This document shows, piece after piece, positions 24,567 to 36,965 of a DNA stretch of 64,000 nt. The position numbers were made by a program, and so were the translations under genes. The first letter of the stretch is position 1. Each line of letters opens with the position of its first letter. This DNA is from Myxocyprinus asiaticus (lineage: Eukaryota; Chordata; Actinopteri; Cypriniformes; Catostomidae): NCBI RefSeq assembly GCF_019703515.2, contig NC_059362.1:42399826-42463825 (forward strand), written 5' to 3'. The notes below the pieces were generated by a model. The model did not search any database, was not told the DNA's origin, and was given only the letters and a program-made list of their open reading frames with translations.

Positions 24567-27500
24567 GGGATGGGCGATATATCGAATATTAACTATATAA
24601 TCGAGATAATTTTGCTGACGATGTAAAATTGACCAATATCATCCATATCGCGATGATTTTAATGTGCATTCATTTGGCCATTAAGTTTCATAAAGAGCGC
24701 ATCAGTAGACTAATTTCATGATCCTTCAGGGCTGCACAATTAATCAAAATAACATCAAAATGGTGAGTTGGTCATATGTGATTATTATTCCATAAAAGGT
24801 TGATTTAAAGACAGATAAACATGGTCTCTGTGTTTGATTCAGAACAAACCGGTGACGCGCTTGGCTGCGCTCTCAGATCAGTTCACGTGCATTGTGAAAT
24901 CAAAGTAATGCAGTTTCAAGCATTCACGCAATTCCAAACATTAGTAACAGTTACAAGCTATTATACAAATCTACAAACGCTGCACAGAATAACAGAAAAG
25001 GAGACGATTACAACATTTCAGGAAATGCGGAACACTGTAAACTCTCAAATAATCCACCGCTTTTAATCCACCGCTCTCTATTTTTTTCTTCTTCTGGAAA
25101 GTCATTCAAATGTAATGGTGGATTTTTTCTTTTGGTCTTGGAGCAAATGGGTAAGTGAAAGTAATATTTGCTGTGATCTCCCATTCACCGCTGTTGAAGT
25201 TTACCCTGCTATTGTTTACTTCCGCGTTCCAAAACCCGGAGTGTGAAAAAGGTCTTTTCGGTGTCAAAATAAAAGCCCCAGGTGGAGGTGACGTGAACAG
25301 GACAGAAATATATTACTTTTGTATAACGCAAATCTAATAATCAGAACAATAATGATAATTCAGCATTATATTATAATAATCAACATGACGTGTCCCACAG
25401 TAATAACTGAGTATTATGCAATGTTCAACTGGGGATTCAAAAGTAAGTCAGTGAAGTAGCTTTGCACAGTAAAAACATTTGAAGGTAAAAAATGTTTTAT
25501 ATTAAGCTACTATGTATAATTGTGAATGAAATATAAAAATAAAGTGCATATCAATGAAAATGACTGAATTTAATTTCCCCTTGTGTTTATTTAATGAAAA
25601 ACTAATTATTAGACTTTTATTTAATGTCTTTAAAATATTTAATCTACTTGGCTACAGTGGCAGAAAATCGTACAGTGGCTTAAAGCCCCCAGTGAGCAAA
25701 GGTGACCGCGGCAAACTCTTTTAAGTTAGTGGAGAAAAATAAACCTTGAGAGGAACCTGACCTCTGGCTTTACGGTGTATGTACATAATAAAATATTATT
25801 TAGTGATTTGAGCAAAAAACAATCAGCACTAGGGTTTCTGTTAGCCCTGGTTGCATATACTGTATATGTACCTATATATTTGTGTGTAAATTGTAAAGTA
25901 CATTCGCAAAGTACAAAAGTGCCTAACTGTCATGAAAATTATGAAAAAATTCAAAAAAATATTAATAATCTTATGGTCCTAAAAATAGGCTTCATTTCCT
26001 ACTTCAACAGAAGTCCTGTACAAGTTTACCATTCAGTTGTTTTTGTGACTTACTTGGCAGCATGTGAGCTCCCTGCTCCTCTGTGTCCAACATCTAGAGC
26101 ACTCCTTTTCTTCCAGTATTTAGAGAAAGACTGGCTCATGTCACACTGCATGCCCCGGATAGGGCGTATCACCAGGTAATCCACTGAAATCCCATCAAGA
26201 ATAAAAGCATTTTCATATTCAATCAATATAGTAAATACTCAACACTTAAACTTCATTGAAATCAACACTTCATTAAAGAAATGCCAACTTAATCGCATTA
26301 TCTAGCTACTAAGCAACAAAGCAGACAGGGCGGATCTTGTCAACATTTAGTATTGACTGTCAAGAGTAATTTTTCTATTTATTTACATAGCCAGTCTATG
26401 ACATGTTTATAGAGGCAAATGCTGTGTGGATTCAGTGGAAAGAACAGATACCATCATAGGCTGCAGGAATGCATATTAGAAAACAAATGAGATATTTAGG
26501 CATGCAACACAAGTGCACTGTGGTTACTGACATACCTCTGACTTTCCCGATGGTCTGTCTGGAGTTCCGACTCATGATGGGCAGGGTGACCACACCCAAG
26601 TCCTTTCCACTCTCCACAAAAGTTGAGGACAGGAGGCATGCGGTGCCCACGTAGCCGTGATGGACATCTCCTTGAACCACGGCCTCACTTAAGTCCTCCT
26701 AAACCACAAAGATGTGATATAACTTCCCCAAAAGTATTCATAAGACAGTGATCAGCTTATGCACACATATCATGAAAAACAGGATTTTCCATGCTCTTCT
26801 GAAATAAAGTACTATGTTTGAAGTATTTAGTATCCATACTCTAACACAGTTCTTGACTGGTTTTACTACAGGGCCCCCTAAAAAAATTATATACCTCTAA
26901 TTTATATTACCTATATAATACATAATAAAACGCAACAAAAGTGTTGAATATGGATCCTTTAAATCGGTTTTAATGAACACAATGGCATATAAATAAAAGG
27001 GCAAGCCATAAAAATAACAACAACATCCTTAGAGAAAGAAATATCCTTCATGCACCTCAAAAAACTCAAAAATGAGCTCCAAATTGTCGGGATCCATTGT
27101 GTGAATGCTGTACTCTGTCCACCGTGAGGGCTCCAGGGCGTAGCCACACTCCGGCTGGGAATGACGAGACTTATATCCATCTTCATTGATCATACTGATC
27201 TCCAGTGTGGTGGTCATCTTATGCCCTGATGTAGGGCTCTCCTCCTCTTCTTCCTCAATACCCTCTAACATCAGCTTCAACCTATAATAACCATTTATTA
27301 GGTAAATATACACAACCGGTCAAAAGTTTTGAAACACTTGACTGAAATGACAAAAATATAATTGTGCCACCATATTCATTTATTTCATTATAAAACTAAA
27401 ATGTAATAAAAAATAAAAATAAAAAAAGATTTTGAAATTGATGACTTGGACCAAATAATAAAGAAAAGCAGCCAATAAGTGCCCAACATAGATGGGAACT

Positions 27501-30500
27501 CCTTCAATACTGTTTAAAAAGCATCCCAGGGTGATACCTCAAGAAGTTGGATGAGAAAATGTCAAGAGTACATGTCTGCAAATTCTAGGCAAAGGGTGAC
27601 TACTTTGAAGATGCTAAAATATAACACAGTTTTGATTTATTTTGGATTTTGTTTAGTCACAACATAATTCCCATAGTTCCATTTATGTTATTCCATAGTT
27701 TTAATGACTTTACTATTTTTGTAAAATGTGAAGAAAAAAAATTATAATAAAAAAATAAGTGTTTCAAAACTTTTGACCGGTAGTGTAGACATTTTAACAG
27801 ATATTGTTAACCAATAATTATTCTTATGACGGATGATATTCTCTATATTGAATCTGTATCTATACTTAAAATGTACCTATACACTAACCAAGCATAAAAA
27901 CATTATAATGTCAAAAGACAAATAACTGTTTAGTTCTTGGCACAGAAAAATTTGGCCTAGAAAAAAAAAGGGTACTGTTTTAACTAGAAAGTATAAGTCC
28001 AAAAACCACGTGCATCCAATATCAGCCTAATCTGATTCCAATATTTTGTGCAATAATCGTCAACTTTTGTCCGAAATCTTTAAGAATATAGTTATTTTAT
28101 TTAGATGAATCTAATGGACCTTGAATGTTCTTGGTCAGAGTTAGAAAATAAGTGTTAAAAATGTGTGTTCTGTATTTTGCAAAACCCATTACCTAAAGCG
28201 AGACTTCTTAAATTTTTTCTTAGTAATAGATACTGGAGGTTTCACGGAGTAATGGAGCCTGAGACGAATTTCCGTCTGGCTCGTCAACCAGCCAGAGTCC
28301 ACACACTCCACACCATCTGCAGATGAATGACATGTTTAATTGCATTAATTGCAAGTTAAATCCAGAAGACCTGAAATGGGGTGGGGGTGCATTAAATGTA
28401 TGTTTATGTAGTTTGAATAGTCAAACTTACTATGGAATCCAAAGCGTCCATCGTGTATCACAAGGTCTGATTCTGCAAGACAAGACCAAATATCAGTATG
28501 GATGGTCAACCTCTCCTGCTACACATCTACAAAAGTTAAGAGTCCCCAGTACAGAGCAATGGACACAAACAGACTCTACAGTGCCAACACGCTTAGCTCA
28601 GTTGGGATTCTTTGCGTTCAATAAAACCTAAGCAACATACTCAGTGTTCTTTGTCCAGGCAGTGTTGTCAAACTCTGGTAAGTCAGAAAAGAGAAAACTT
28701 GTAAGAGAAGCATTTGTTTTGCTCTGTACTGGATGGAGTTCTGAACATTTGTAGTCAATACATTCTGTACAAGTGAAACCAAGTGAGTGTTATAATTAAT
28801 ATTAATTCAGATAATACTAGAGGCATTTGACTACCAAAAATGAGTCTTTGGTTGTGAAATATGAAAAGGTTAAATATTATAAATGCATAATTCAATGGGC
28901 GTTAACAATGATTCCTTTAATAAGCTTTTGAGGCAAGACAAAGCAAAATGCTAATGCATTCACTTAGCATTCAAATAAAAGCAAACAGGTTCATGGATAA
29001 AAATTGGTCTTATGAATGGACCATTGATAAGGATCATGTCTAGCAAAAAAAAAAAAAAAAGAAGTAATACAAATGCTATGGAAATTCTTTATAGTATTGA
29101 AAATAGATAAGACTATTAAATTGTTGAGTGCTTTACAAAAGATTTGGCAAAATTTCTACATGTTGTATATAATATCCTACATATACATATATATAAATTA
29201 TTGTTGCACTTTAATCTGTCTTGAATACTACTATTCTGATGCTAGTGAAACTTTGTAATACAGCACTTTTTGTACCACTGTCTCCTTAAGATGATTTGCT
29301 TACAATGTATTCCTCTTTTGTAAGTCGCTTTGGATAAAAGCGTCTGCCAAATGAATAAATGTAATGTACATGTTGTTAGTTTTAGGCTCAACTGAAGTTT
29401 TCTTTTGATACTCAACAACAGAACATCAGAGGGAGGACAGCAGAAGAAAAATAAAGAAATAAATAGCTTGCAAACTCAGGAATTCACCAGTGGAAATCAC
29501 TGATATTTGTTTAAGAGTTTGTCTAAGAGGGGTAATAGCCCATTGGATGTTGTGGTTTCTAATCACTGATCCATTAGCTTCCCTGAAGCGTGTTTTATTG
29601 AACACACGTATTACATCTGCCCATGGCAAACAGCACTAAAATCAGCATTAAAGAAAGCACAAGAAGTCTTAAAATTCCCTGGTTGTACTGTGCACAATTC
29701 ATCAGTTCATGCCTTTGAAAGGGAAAAAAAAAATGTTCATGATCTTTAAATCAAACTGTAAATGCCTCTAAAATGACTTTTCTTTTCTGCTCATGTAAAA
29801 AAGGCCACATGGGCTGGAAAAAAAAATATATATATATATGATCAATAATAACAACATCCAATTTTGAATGATCCAATCAAATCTCAAAGGATAATATCAA
29901 ATGCCTGCTTTCATTATTACCCAGATTAATCTACTGTGATTTCATTGCTAAAATGCGTTAGAGATGCGGTTTCATTTTGTCTTAAATAAAAAAGGAAAAA
30001 CTTAAATAAAGTTATATATTAATAAATGTAAACCTGGACTTAAAGGGGACACACTGTTTTAAATGCTGCAGGTAGAAGGGAGGTAGTCTAAGGGATGTGT
30101 TATACCAGGGGTCGGCAACCTATGGCACGCGTGCCAGCATTGGCACGTGGAGGGGTAATCACTGGAACGCCAGCGACGGCGAGAGAGGAACAGACCATTT
30201 TATTTATATAAATTCCACACCAGCATTCCAATCTACATCTTGATGTTATCCTTCCTCATGATCACGCAGCATGTTTTCATGAGCTGAATGGGAGACTAAA
30301 CAAAAAGTTAAAATGTGACGAGACTGCAGTACACCCAACAGACTCGTGCAGCGTGTGCAAGCCATTTGCGCATCTCGAGCAGGTAGCGCTTCACTTTCTG
30401 TTAATTGCTTCGGTCAGACTGCGCGGAGGACAACCTACATTCCGTGTTTCATTTGTTTCTTTTTCATGACAGGTACAGGTACACCGTCAGGTACACCATC

Positions 30501-33500
30501 CTTAAACCACAGTCACACTCAAAATTACATTAAATGCTTAAAAGAGAAAACATAAACCTACATGGTGGGGTTCAAAAATCTATTCAAAATACAAATGAAA
30601 CCTGGAAATAAAGTTTTAGGATTTAGCAGGTGCGATTAACTGAAAAGGGCTAAAATAGTTGATCGGCTTGTGATGCGCGAATGACTTGCAGGTGCAGCGC
30701 GAGTCTCGTCACACTTTAGTAGTGTTTAGTCTCCCATTCATCTGATGAAAACACGCTGCGTGATCATGAGGAAGGATTAGGCTACATCAAGATGTAGATT
30801 GGAATGCAGGTGCGAAAAACGTCGTATAAATAAAATAGCCTGCTTCTCTCTCGCTGTTGCTTGCGTGCTAGTGATTACATGATTATAGTGACACAACGTA
30901 AGAAATATTTAAGATTCCACACAATTTCGTGGTCAGTCATCAAATAAGCAAATTTGTGACATTAATTTTGTTAACTCATAACACAAAAGGACAGGTTTTC
31001 TTTCATTAAAGCACTTTAGATGCTCTGTGAAAATTCACATGCAGGATCATGATTATATCATAATCATCGGGTTTTGCAAAAATTTTTCCCTTGAACTGTT
31101 TAATATCATTTGTAATGAAAAATAAACAATTAAATTAGAAAAATGCAAAATAGAAACACTTTCACAAGGGGAAAATCGCATACATTTGCATATGTATTTG
31201 GGGGGGGGTTGTCGGCACAGCCATTGACCAGGTAAATAAAAAATGGCACTCCATGTGTCTATGTGTCACTCGAACGTGTGTAATATTCTGGGATCAGATA
31301 CCTGAGGGCCTCAATGAGCGAGGCAGCTGATGGGTCTCCCATCTATTGACTATCACTTCACATAGCCCATCTGCACTCTGTAATTTCAAATGGGCGGGTT
31401 AAGATTATGGAATTTTTTTTTTTAAACAAAGCCCACTTTGGTTGCTTAAACCAAAGTTTGACTTCTGAAAAGAGAATGAGTTGGTATAGTCACCACTTTC
31501 TGCCAGCCAGCCAGCCAGTTGGTTGACATCTGAAAAGTGGACCGATTAGTCAGAAGACACACATTGGCATTGTATTTTTAACTTCATTCTTCATTCATAG
31601 CTCTCTTATTCATACTTAAAAAAAGGTTTGAAAACCACTATACGGTACTCACCATTAAGCATAGAATGCTATTCTGTTCCTGCTAACCATGAGAAAATGG
31701 TTCTAAATCCTTTAAACTAATCTTTAAGCTCACTGTATTAAATGCACAATTCCACGTGCAAACAGTTAAAGAAATTAGAAATAAATAAATAAAAAATAAA
31801 TCTGCTTCTAAATGTAAAAAGGAATATTCCTTTCCATGTGATAACACCTGACATGTAAATTGTGTGTGTGTGTATAAAGGCCCCGATATACTTCATATGA
31901 AATCAAAGAACGAATGGGTGTGACATTGTGACGAGGAAGAGGGCGTGGCCGGGTCGTGATGGGGCGTGGCCGGGTCGTGATGGAGCACGGCCGGCGCTGA
32001 ATCAGCTGATCAGCGGGAAAGCGAGATAAAGGGCAGCTGGAGACGCCGGTTCAAGAGAGAGAGAGATGCATGCGGCCGCAATGCATGTGTTTATGTTTAA
32101 GTTAAGTTTGACATTAAAACTTTATGTTTACTGTTCAGTTGGTTCCCGCCGCCTCCTTGCCCATCCTTAAACTGTTACAGTGGTCCCGAAACCTGGGAGG
32201 GAGGAGGGATGCGCTGTCGCGGAGTCCTCGCCGCTGCCATCCGCCAGGGGAGCAACCGCGGCAGTCTGCCTGGGGACAGAGGGGTCGCTGCCGGCCACCG
32301 AGAGTCGAAAGAACTGCTGCCATCTGCCGAAGAAGGGGAGGAGCGGTTCCGGGGCCCCTGGCGGATGGAGGACTCGCTGCCGTCCGCCGGGAAGGAGCGA
32401 GCTGGTGTCTGCCAGAGGGCGGAGGAGCGATTGAGGACCGGGTGACAGCGCGTCAGGGAGCCGGCGAGCAAGTTCTTCTCTCTCTCCTCTCTCTGTATGT
32501 CTCCACTCGCCCTTCTCCCCATGCCTCCCCTCGTTTCTCCCCCAGGTTCACAGGAGGACCACCGGCTGGCAGAATGGCTGGCAGGGCAGCGTCTCCCCTC
32601 CAGAGATGGGGGAGGAAGTTAGTCAGACCGGTGGCGCTCCAGCCTGAATCGGGCGGGGGAGGAATGTGACGAGGAGTAGGGCGTGGCCGGGCCGTGATGG
32701 AGCACGGATGGCTCTGAATCAGCTGATCGTATAAAGGGCAGCCAGAGATGCCGGTTCGAGAGAGACGCACGCGGCCTCATTGCATGTGTGTCTGTGTTTA
32801 TGTTTGTTTTAAGTTAAGTTTGACATTAAAACTTTGTTTACTGTTCAGCCGGTTCCCGCCTCCTCCTTGCCCATCCTTAAACTATTACAGACATCATTTC
32901 AAACAAAATCTGGCCTAAAAGAAGGTGTTTTTGCATTAGTTTGGGTGGTTTGTAACGAAACCTTTAGGCAAAATTCTTAACGGTTGCTAAACACCTTCTT
33001 ACTGCCATTGGTCGACGTAATCAGTAGGTGTGACCTGGAGCTCCACCTACCTTGAGGCCGACAGCTAATTTTGTTCACATTGTTCAGTCAGTCAAAATTA
33101 GTCAACATGAACACACCAACGTGTAGTAATTAGCCAGCTGGTGCAAATGTACCTACATCTGTAGGATCGTTCACTTAAGAGACATTTTCCAAAACCATGT
33201 CATGCGTTTTATTTTTGGTTTGTCTAATTAGTCTACAAAAGAAATCAAGACCACTCAAATACTCTCAAGTGCCCATTCACTCATAAGCCATCTGCAGCGA
33301 AAGCTGCGTATAGCGTGTTAGCGCATTTTAGCGTCATGAATTCAGAATGTAAACAAGACAAATTGTGCATTTTCTATTGCACACATTTTACTGTATATCA
33401 TCGAGTGGTTAAAACAACTTCTTTTACTGACCTCATGTGAATTCTACTCATAGAATGAGGCATAAAGTCATTGATAACACATTTTAATGTCACATTATTT

Positions 33501-35804
33501 AAGGTTTTACGGAGCCTCATATTTAAATGTACTTCTCAATGCCTCTCACAGCGTTGTGGCGGGTGTCTGAATGTTCGCAAACGTTATACCATTGCTCGGC
33601 TGTTCAGAACTTCTTTTTACCCCTGAACAAAGAAGAACTTCTCCGGAAGTATATCAGGGCCTTAACACCCCCGTTTGTTGTCCGTCAGGAAACCTGCAGG
33701 TAGTGTTTCAGAAACCTCGTAAAGAAATAAACTGCACAAAACTGAGTTGAGCTCAGCTAAGAGAGATTAACAGATGTGAGGAGAATGACGCAGAAAGCAG
33801 ACAAACTCACAGTCCTAAAAACAACAAACAAATTACGAAAAAACAGTGTTCGTTAGTATAATTACATGTATTCTATGAATAAAAAAGAAAGACCTTTGGA
33901 AAGTTTTTTCCTTTCTTTCTTTTTTTTTTTTTAAATAAAAACACATTTCCAAATACAGTTTGGCAAAACTAAGGCGACATAACAAAAATATTCAGTTAAA
34001 AATGTATAAAGCAGTTATAAACATGAAAATAACAAAAATGTAAGTAGATATATTTTTTATATTATGAAGCATTTTTAAAAGAGACTAAAAGAGACATCTA
34101 TAGATATATTTAAAGCTGAGATTGCTCTTTAAAGGTATCTGGTAATCAATTCACCTATGGACCTTCAAAATTACTTTTATGCCAACCTTTATCTCCTTTG
34201 ATTACTTGGAAAGAAATCTCACCTTAGATTCCAAAAATAATCCTTTGAAATAGCGATATTGGGTTTCAACTCCTCTAGGAACCAAAATGGTAGTTCTCCA
34301 AAGAGTGCTGCAGTGAGACAAGACAAGCAAAAAACAGCAGATAAAAATAAGTGTCAAGGGTAACTGTGATTATGCTGGAAGCCAAACATAAGACAAACAT
34401 GTACCCATCCTCATCTGCTCGCTGTAAGGCCACAGCCTTCTGATGACACCAGCTGCCCAGGGTCTCACAACTGCCAACCACTGCGATCACCTCACCTGAT
34501 ACAGAAACAAAAAACACATACATGCATTAGCAAATTGCTCTGCCTTCAACTTGAAACTGGGGAAACTGTTTAAGAGTAAACTGCCTTAAGTACATGCAAC
34601 TAACACAATTTTGCAAGACACCATGTCAACACTTTCACAATTAGCCATGAATACAGATATGGCCTGTATACAGATAAGTGTGTGTGATGCAATGTTGCAT
34701 TAAAGTAGATATTGTAGATACAAAAACAATACAGATATTAACGTTCAAAAATGGTTAAGAAAATGAAAAGAAAGGCCTGGCTATGTAAAAAGAGCAACAT
34801 AGTAATGGGTAGAATGGCATATGTGGCTTGTATTGTGGTTTTACTTGTTTATCTTGAGGTAGTTATTAACATTATAACAAAACTTTATGCCAAGTAAACA
34901 TTTCTCTTACCATTCACTTTTATTATTCTACCAATACTGTTAACGCTTTATAATAACCTTCATTAACATTAAAGGAACATTCCGTGTTCAACACAAGTTA
35001 AGCTCAATTGACAGTATTTGTAGCATAATCATTATTCTGATTACCACAAAAATTAATTATGACTTGTCCCTCCTTTTCTTTAAAAAAAAAAGCAAAAATC
35101 TGGGTTCCAGTGAGGCACTTACAAAGGAAGTGAATGGGGGCCAATCAGCAAACGTTAAAATACTCACTGTTTCAAAACTACAGACACAAGTGTTTGATTT
35201 TAGTGCGATAAAATCGCTTACCTTTTCTGTGTAAAGTTATAGCCAAATTTACAACTTTGTTGCCATGACGACATAACTAAAACCCTAAAACGACTGTAAA
35301 AATATCGATTTAAACAAATTTATAGCTCAAATATTACAAGAGTTTTAACAGAAGAATTAATGTAAGTGATTTTATAAAACTATAAGCACCACATTTCTGC
35401 CCTTTAAACCCTCCAAAAATTGGCCCCAATCTCTTTCATTGTAAATGTCTCACTGTAACATCGATTTTTATTTTTTTTATTTTACAAAATTAATTTTTGT
35501 GGTAATCAACTTTATGCCACGAATGCTGTCGACTGAGCTTAAATTGAACTGAACCTGGAATATTCCTTTAATGGACATTCAAGCAAATAGTTAGAAATGT
35601 CATGACATCTTGATTTATATATTTCCATGCATGTATTAGTTTGAATAAAATATGAACTTCTGTTGCATTACATATTTAGTTAATGGCATATGATTGAAAG
35701 TTATTATAAATTATTGTGTTAAACGAAATATTCCAAAAAAAATAACTGCGCTTACCCAGGGCTGTGGTCTCTCTCACTGTCAAAGTCACTCTTATGCAGT
35801 CCAT
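16656..35804 (-). CDS. gpcpd1: Glycerophosphocholine phosphodiesterase GPCPD1
   Basis: GPCPD1 hydrolyses glycerophosphocholine to choline and glycerol-3-phosphate. Nineteen coding exons join in phase to 668 aa (human 672): 35756-35804, 34405-34495, 34223-34307, 31302-31377, 28431-28472, 28193-28316, 27056-27281, 26536-26698, 26054-26183, 24350-24404, 24170-24262, 23851-23928, 23690-23729, 23436-23494, 23268-23333, 23046-23182, 22432-22567, 21683-21843, 16656-16851. Residues about 1-100 form the CBM20 starch-binding domain (GEVIAVVGSCETLGSW, QYRYFKG, NRWETH). The GDPD domain follows, with HRGAG at His319, EFDVH at 353-357 and VYHD at His368, the expected catalytic and metal residues, then KQNKYPILFLTQG and GLVVFCWGNDNND. 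The C-terminal 65 residues are Ser/Glu-rich. Acceptor-like TTGTAG just 5' of the ATG implies an upstream noncoding exon. Intron 3 holds nested transposons. Confidence 0.95.
16852..20705 (-). other. gpcpd1 last intron, distal part
   Basis: AT-rich intron sequence. It holds a poly-A tract near 17758-17777 and scattered short repeats, including a fragment near 18868-18945 with a TAGGGCTTTACTTGTGCCG start that could be a hAT-like remnant. No exon was found. Confidence 0.4.
20706..21613. mobile_element. Non-autonomous hAT-like element, fullest copy
   Basis: About 0.9 kb starting AGGGCTGGGTACTGATACAG and ending in a decayed inverse of that terminus (TTACGCAGTCCT). The same internal sequence occurs at 8335-8906 and at 62542-62850. 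No transposase frame. It sits in the last gpcpd1 intron. Assignment to hAT rests on the TAGGGCTGGG-type terminus. Confidence 0.65.
24517..24564. repeat. (GT)n microsatellite
   Basis: About 24 GT units in a gpcpd1 intron, followed at once by TAGGGATGGGCGATATATCG, a typical end of a hAT-like MITE running rightwards for at least 100 bases. Confidence 0.9.
24565..26050. other. gpcpd1 intron 9 rich in repeat remnants
   Basis: Begins with the hAT-like MITE start next to (GT)n. Continues with AT-rich sequence and a CAGTGAGCAAAGG...GGAACCTGACCTCTG retroelement-like fragment at 25687-25765. The open frame at 25775-26179 is mostly antisense to the gpcpd1 exon at 26054-26183. No extra exon is supported. 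Confidence 0.45.
27311..27785. mobile_element. Tc1/mariner-type MITE
   Basis: TA-flanked element of 475 bp with termini CACAACCGGTCAAAAGTTTT and, inverted, CACTACCGGTCAAAAGTTTT, the familiar end of fish Tc1-like transposons. The interior is AT-rich and non-coding. It lies in the intron between gpcpd1 exons 6 and 7. Confidence 0.85.
28680..30104. repeat. gpcpd1 intron 4, first part, with a LINE/SINE 3' tail
   Basis: Mostly AT-rich. At about 29258-29366 it contains GTAAGTCGCTTTGGATAAAA followed by GCGTCTGCCAAATGAATAAA, the well-known 3' tail shared by fish L2-type LINEs and their SINE partners, on the plus strand. Nothing else is recognised. Confidence 0.6.
30105..30864. mobile_element. hAT-like foldback element
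   Basis: Starts CAGGGGTCGGCAACCTATGG, a terminus typical of hAT elements. Arms at about 30171-30335 and 30700-30864 are inverted copies of each other (shared ATTCCAATCTACATCTTGAT, CCTTCCTCATGATCACGCAG and GAATGGGAGACTAAAC) around a spacer of roughly 365 bases. A possible decayed right terminus GGTTGTCGGCACAG lies near 31209. No transposase frame. Located in gpcpd1 intron 4. Confidence 0.7.
31878..33662. mobile_element. DNA transposon with TAA target site, host of an LTR element
   Basis: Left end AGGCCCCGATATACTTC and right end (inverted) AGGCCCTGATATACTTC differ at one base, and both are flanked by TAA. A 3-bp TWA target duplication is the habit of PIF/Harbinger elements, so that class is inferred. 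After removing the inserted LTR element (31927-32889) about 820 bp remain, without a transposase frame. It lies in gpcpd1 intron 3. Confidence 0.6.
31927..32889 (+). mobile_element. Miniature LTR retrotransposon, copy A (two LTRs)
   Basis: Left LTR 31927-32179 (TGTGACGAGG...CTGTTACA) and right LTR 32665-32889 (TGTGACGAGG...CTATTACA) flank 485 bases. A perfect 5-bp duplication GACAT is on both sides (31922-31926, 32890-32894). One base after the left LTR comes TGGTCCCGAAACCTGGGA, close to the tRNA-Phe complement TGGTGCCGAAACCCGGGA. A purine tract (GGGCGGGGGAGGAA) precedes the right LTR. The left LTR has a 21-bp internal duplication. The interior is GC-rich with degenerate tandem units and has no gag or pol motifs, so the element is non-autonomous. 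Open frames at 32124-32669 belong to it. Confidence 0.9.
34969..35571. mobile_element. Long-terminal-inverted-repeat foldback element (copy 2)
   Basis: 603 bp in gpcpd1 intron 1. Left end TTAAAGGAACATTCCGTG, right end AATATTCCTTTAA. The first about 60 bases at each end are inverted copies (AAGCTCAATTGACAGTATTT against the inverse of AATGCTGTCGACTGAGCTT). Same family as 5651-6243. TTAA at both edges suggests a TTAA target. Non-coding. Confidence 0.75.
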
Positions 35805-36229
35805 GGCTGACACACAGGCAGACAGAGGGGAGAATGAAGAGAAAACCTACAACACAGATGGAAAGAAACACTTCTGAAATGCAAAACCAAATCTAAGCCA
35901 CGTTTACAGAGCACAAATCTGTAAATCTGCATCAGCTGATATGTTAAGAGTGATCCGAATTTCTTGTGGCCTCATACCTGCAGATCGGATTGTATTTTTA
36001 AAATATCCTTCTTTTTTAATGATCCATTCCACTATAAGTAGCCTATATTTGAAAGAGGTTAAAAGTTTGAAACATACTACATATCGGGAAACGAACCTTA
36101 CCGACACCGATCGCCCTACTAGAAATAGTAAATCGAATTCGTGTCAGATTCTTGCAGTTTAACGCGATGTACCAAGAGTTTATTCCGTTGAGCTGGTGTC
36201 AACACATTTTATAAAACTCACAGCAGCTA

Positions 36230-36960
36230 AATCAACACGGTCAAAACCGGCCGCAGCCGGTTACTGTCGGTGAAAACAACACATCCGCACAACACCCGGT
36301 AAAAGAGAAGCCGTGGCTGTGTCTAAACCCCTATTGTGATACCTATATAGACAGCACTGTTACGTCACAACGTTTCAAAGACGGCTAAAAATGCTGTCTA
36401 CTTAGGGAACATAGTAGGTTTGTAATGCGTTTCCACTGTCTGACTAAAAACGAAACAATGTTGCCTAGGTAGCGAATGTTACTTGAACAATGAATCCGAC
36501 TGATGCAATAACAACCCAACACCAAACAATACATTACCTGAGTTTAAAAACAAACATCCATCTTTATTCACGGGCGGTACCGGGAAATGCTATTCGCGCG
36601 GTGACGTGCCCATGTTTAGATGCGCGCGCGCGGATCTGTGCTGTAATGTGACACTGTTAACAGTGAAATAAACCATTCTATAGAAGCCAGTGATGTATTT
36701 ATCGAGATATGAGCCTTTAAAAATATTCTCGCATCTATGCAGTTTGGTGAATAAACCAAAATAAGATTTACAGGTTACAAGAACGTTTGGAAAGCGAGTG
36801 TTTACAATGGAGACCGAAATGAGGGCGGGCTGAAGTGGAATCATAGGTCCCGCCTCTTTGCGTCTTCAGAACGCATGTGATTGGTCAATAAAGTGATTGA
36901 CGTGTAGTGGACGCGTCGCATTCGTTCCTCGACAGAAGCCGAACCGCTGTGCGTCAGGTG
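36230..36960 (-). promoter_or_regulatory. CpG-rich promoter region, probably of gpcpd1
   Basis: This is the most CpG-dense non-repeat stretch near the gene's 5' end (CGGCCGCAGCCGG near 36249, GCGCGCGCGCGG near 36622, and frequent CG around 36840-36960). The coding exon 1 of gpcpd1 is preceded by an acceptor, so its transcription start should lie upstream, and this is the likeliest place. No TATA box is evident. The exact start site and the noncoding first exon could not be fixed. Confidence 0.45.
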
Positions 36961-36965
36961 ATCGA

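Noticed and set aside
26469..26680. Short frames on both strands
   Set aside because: The minus frame is part of the gpcpd1 exon at 26536-26698 plus intron; the plus frame is its shadow.
32124..32770. Several long overlapping open frames with Arg/Gly/Pro-rich translations
   Set aside because: They lie in the interior and LTRs of the miniature LTR element, occur in several frames on both strands and follow its GC-rich tandem units; no domain is present.
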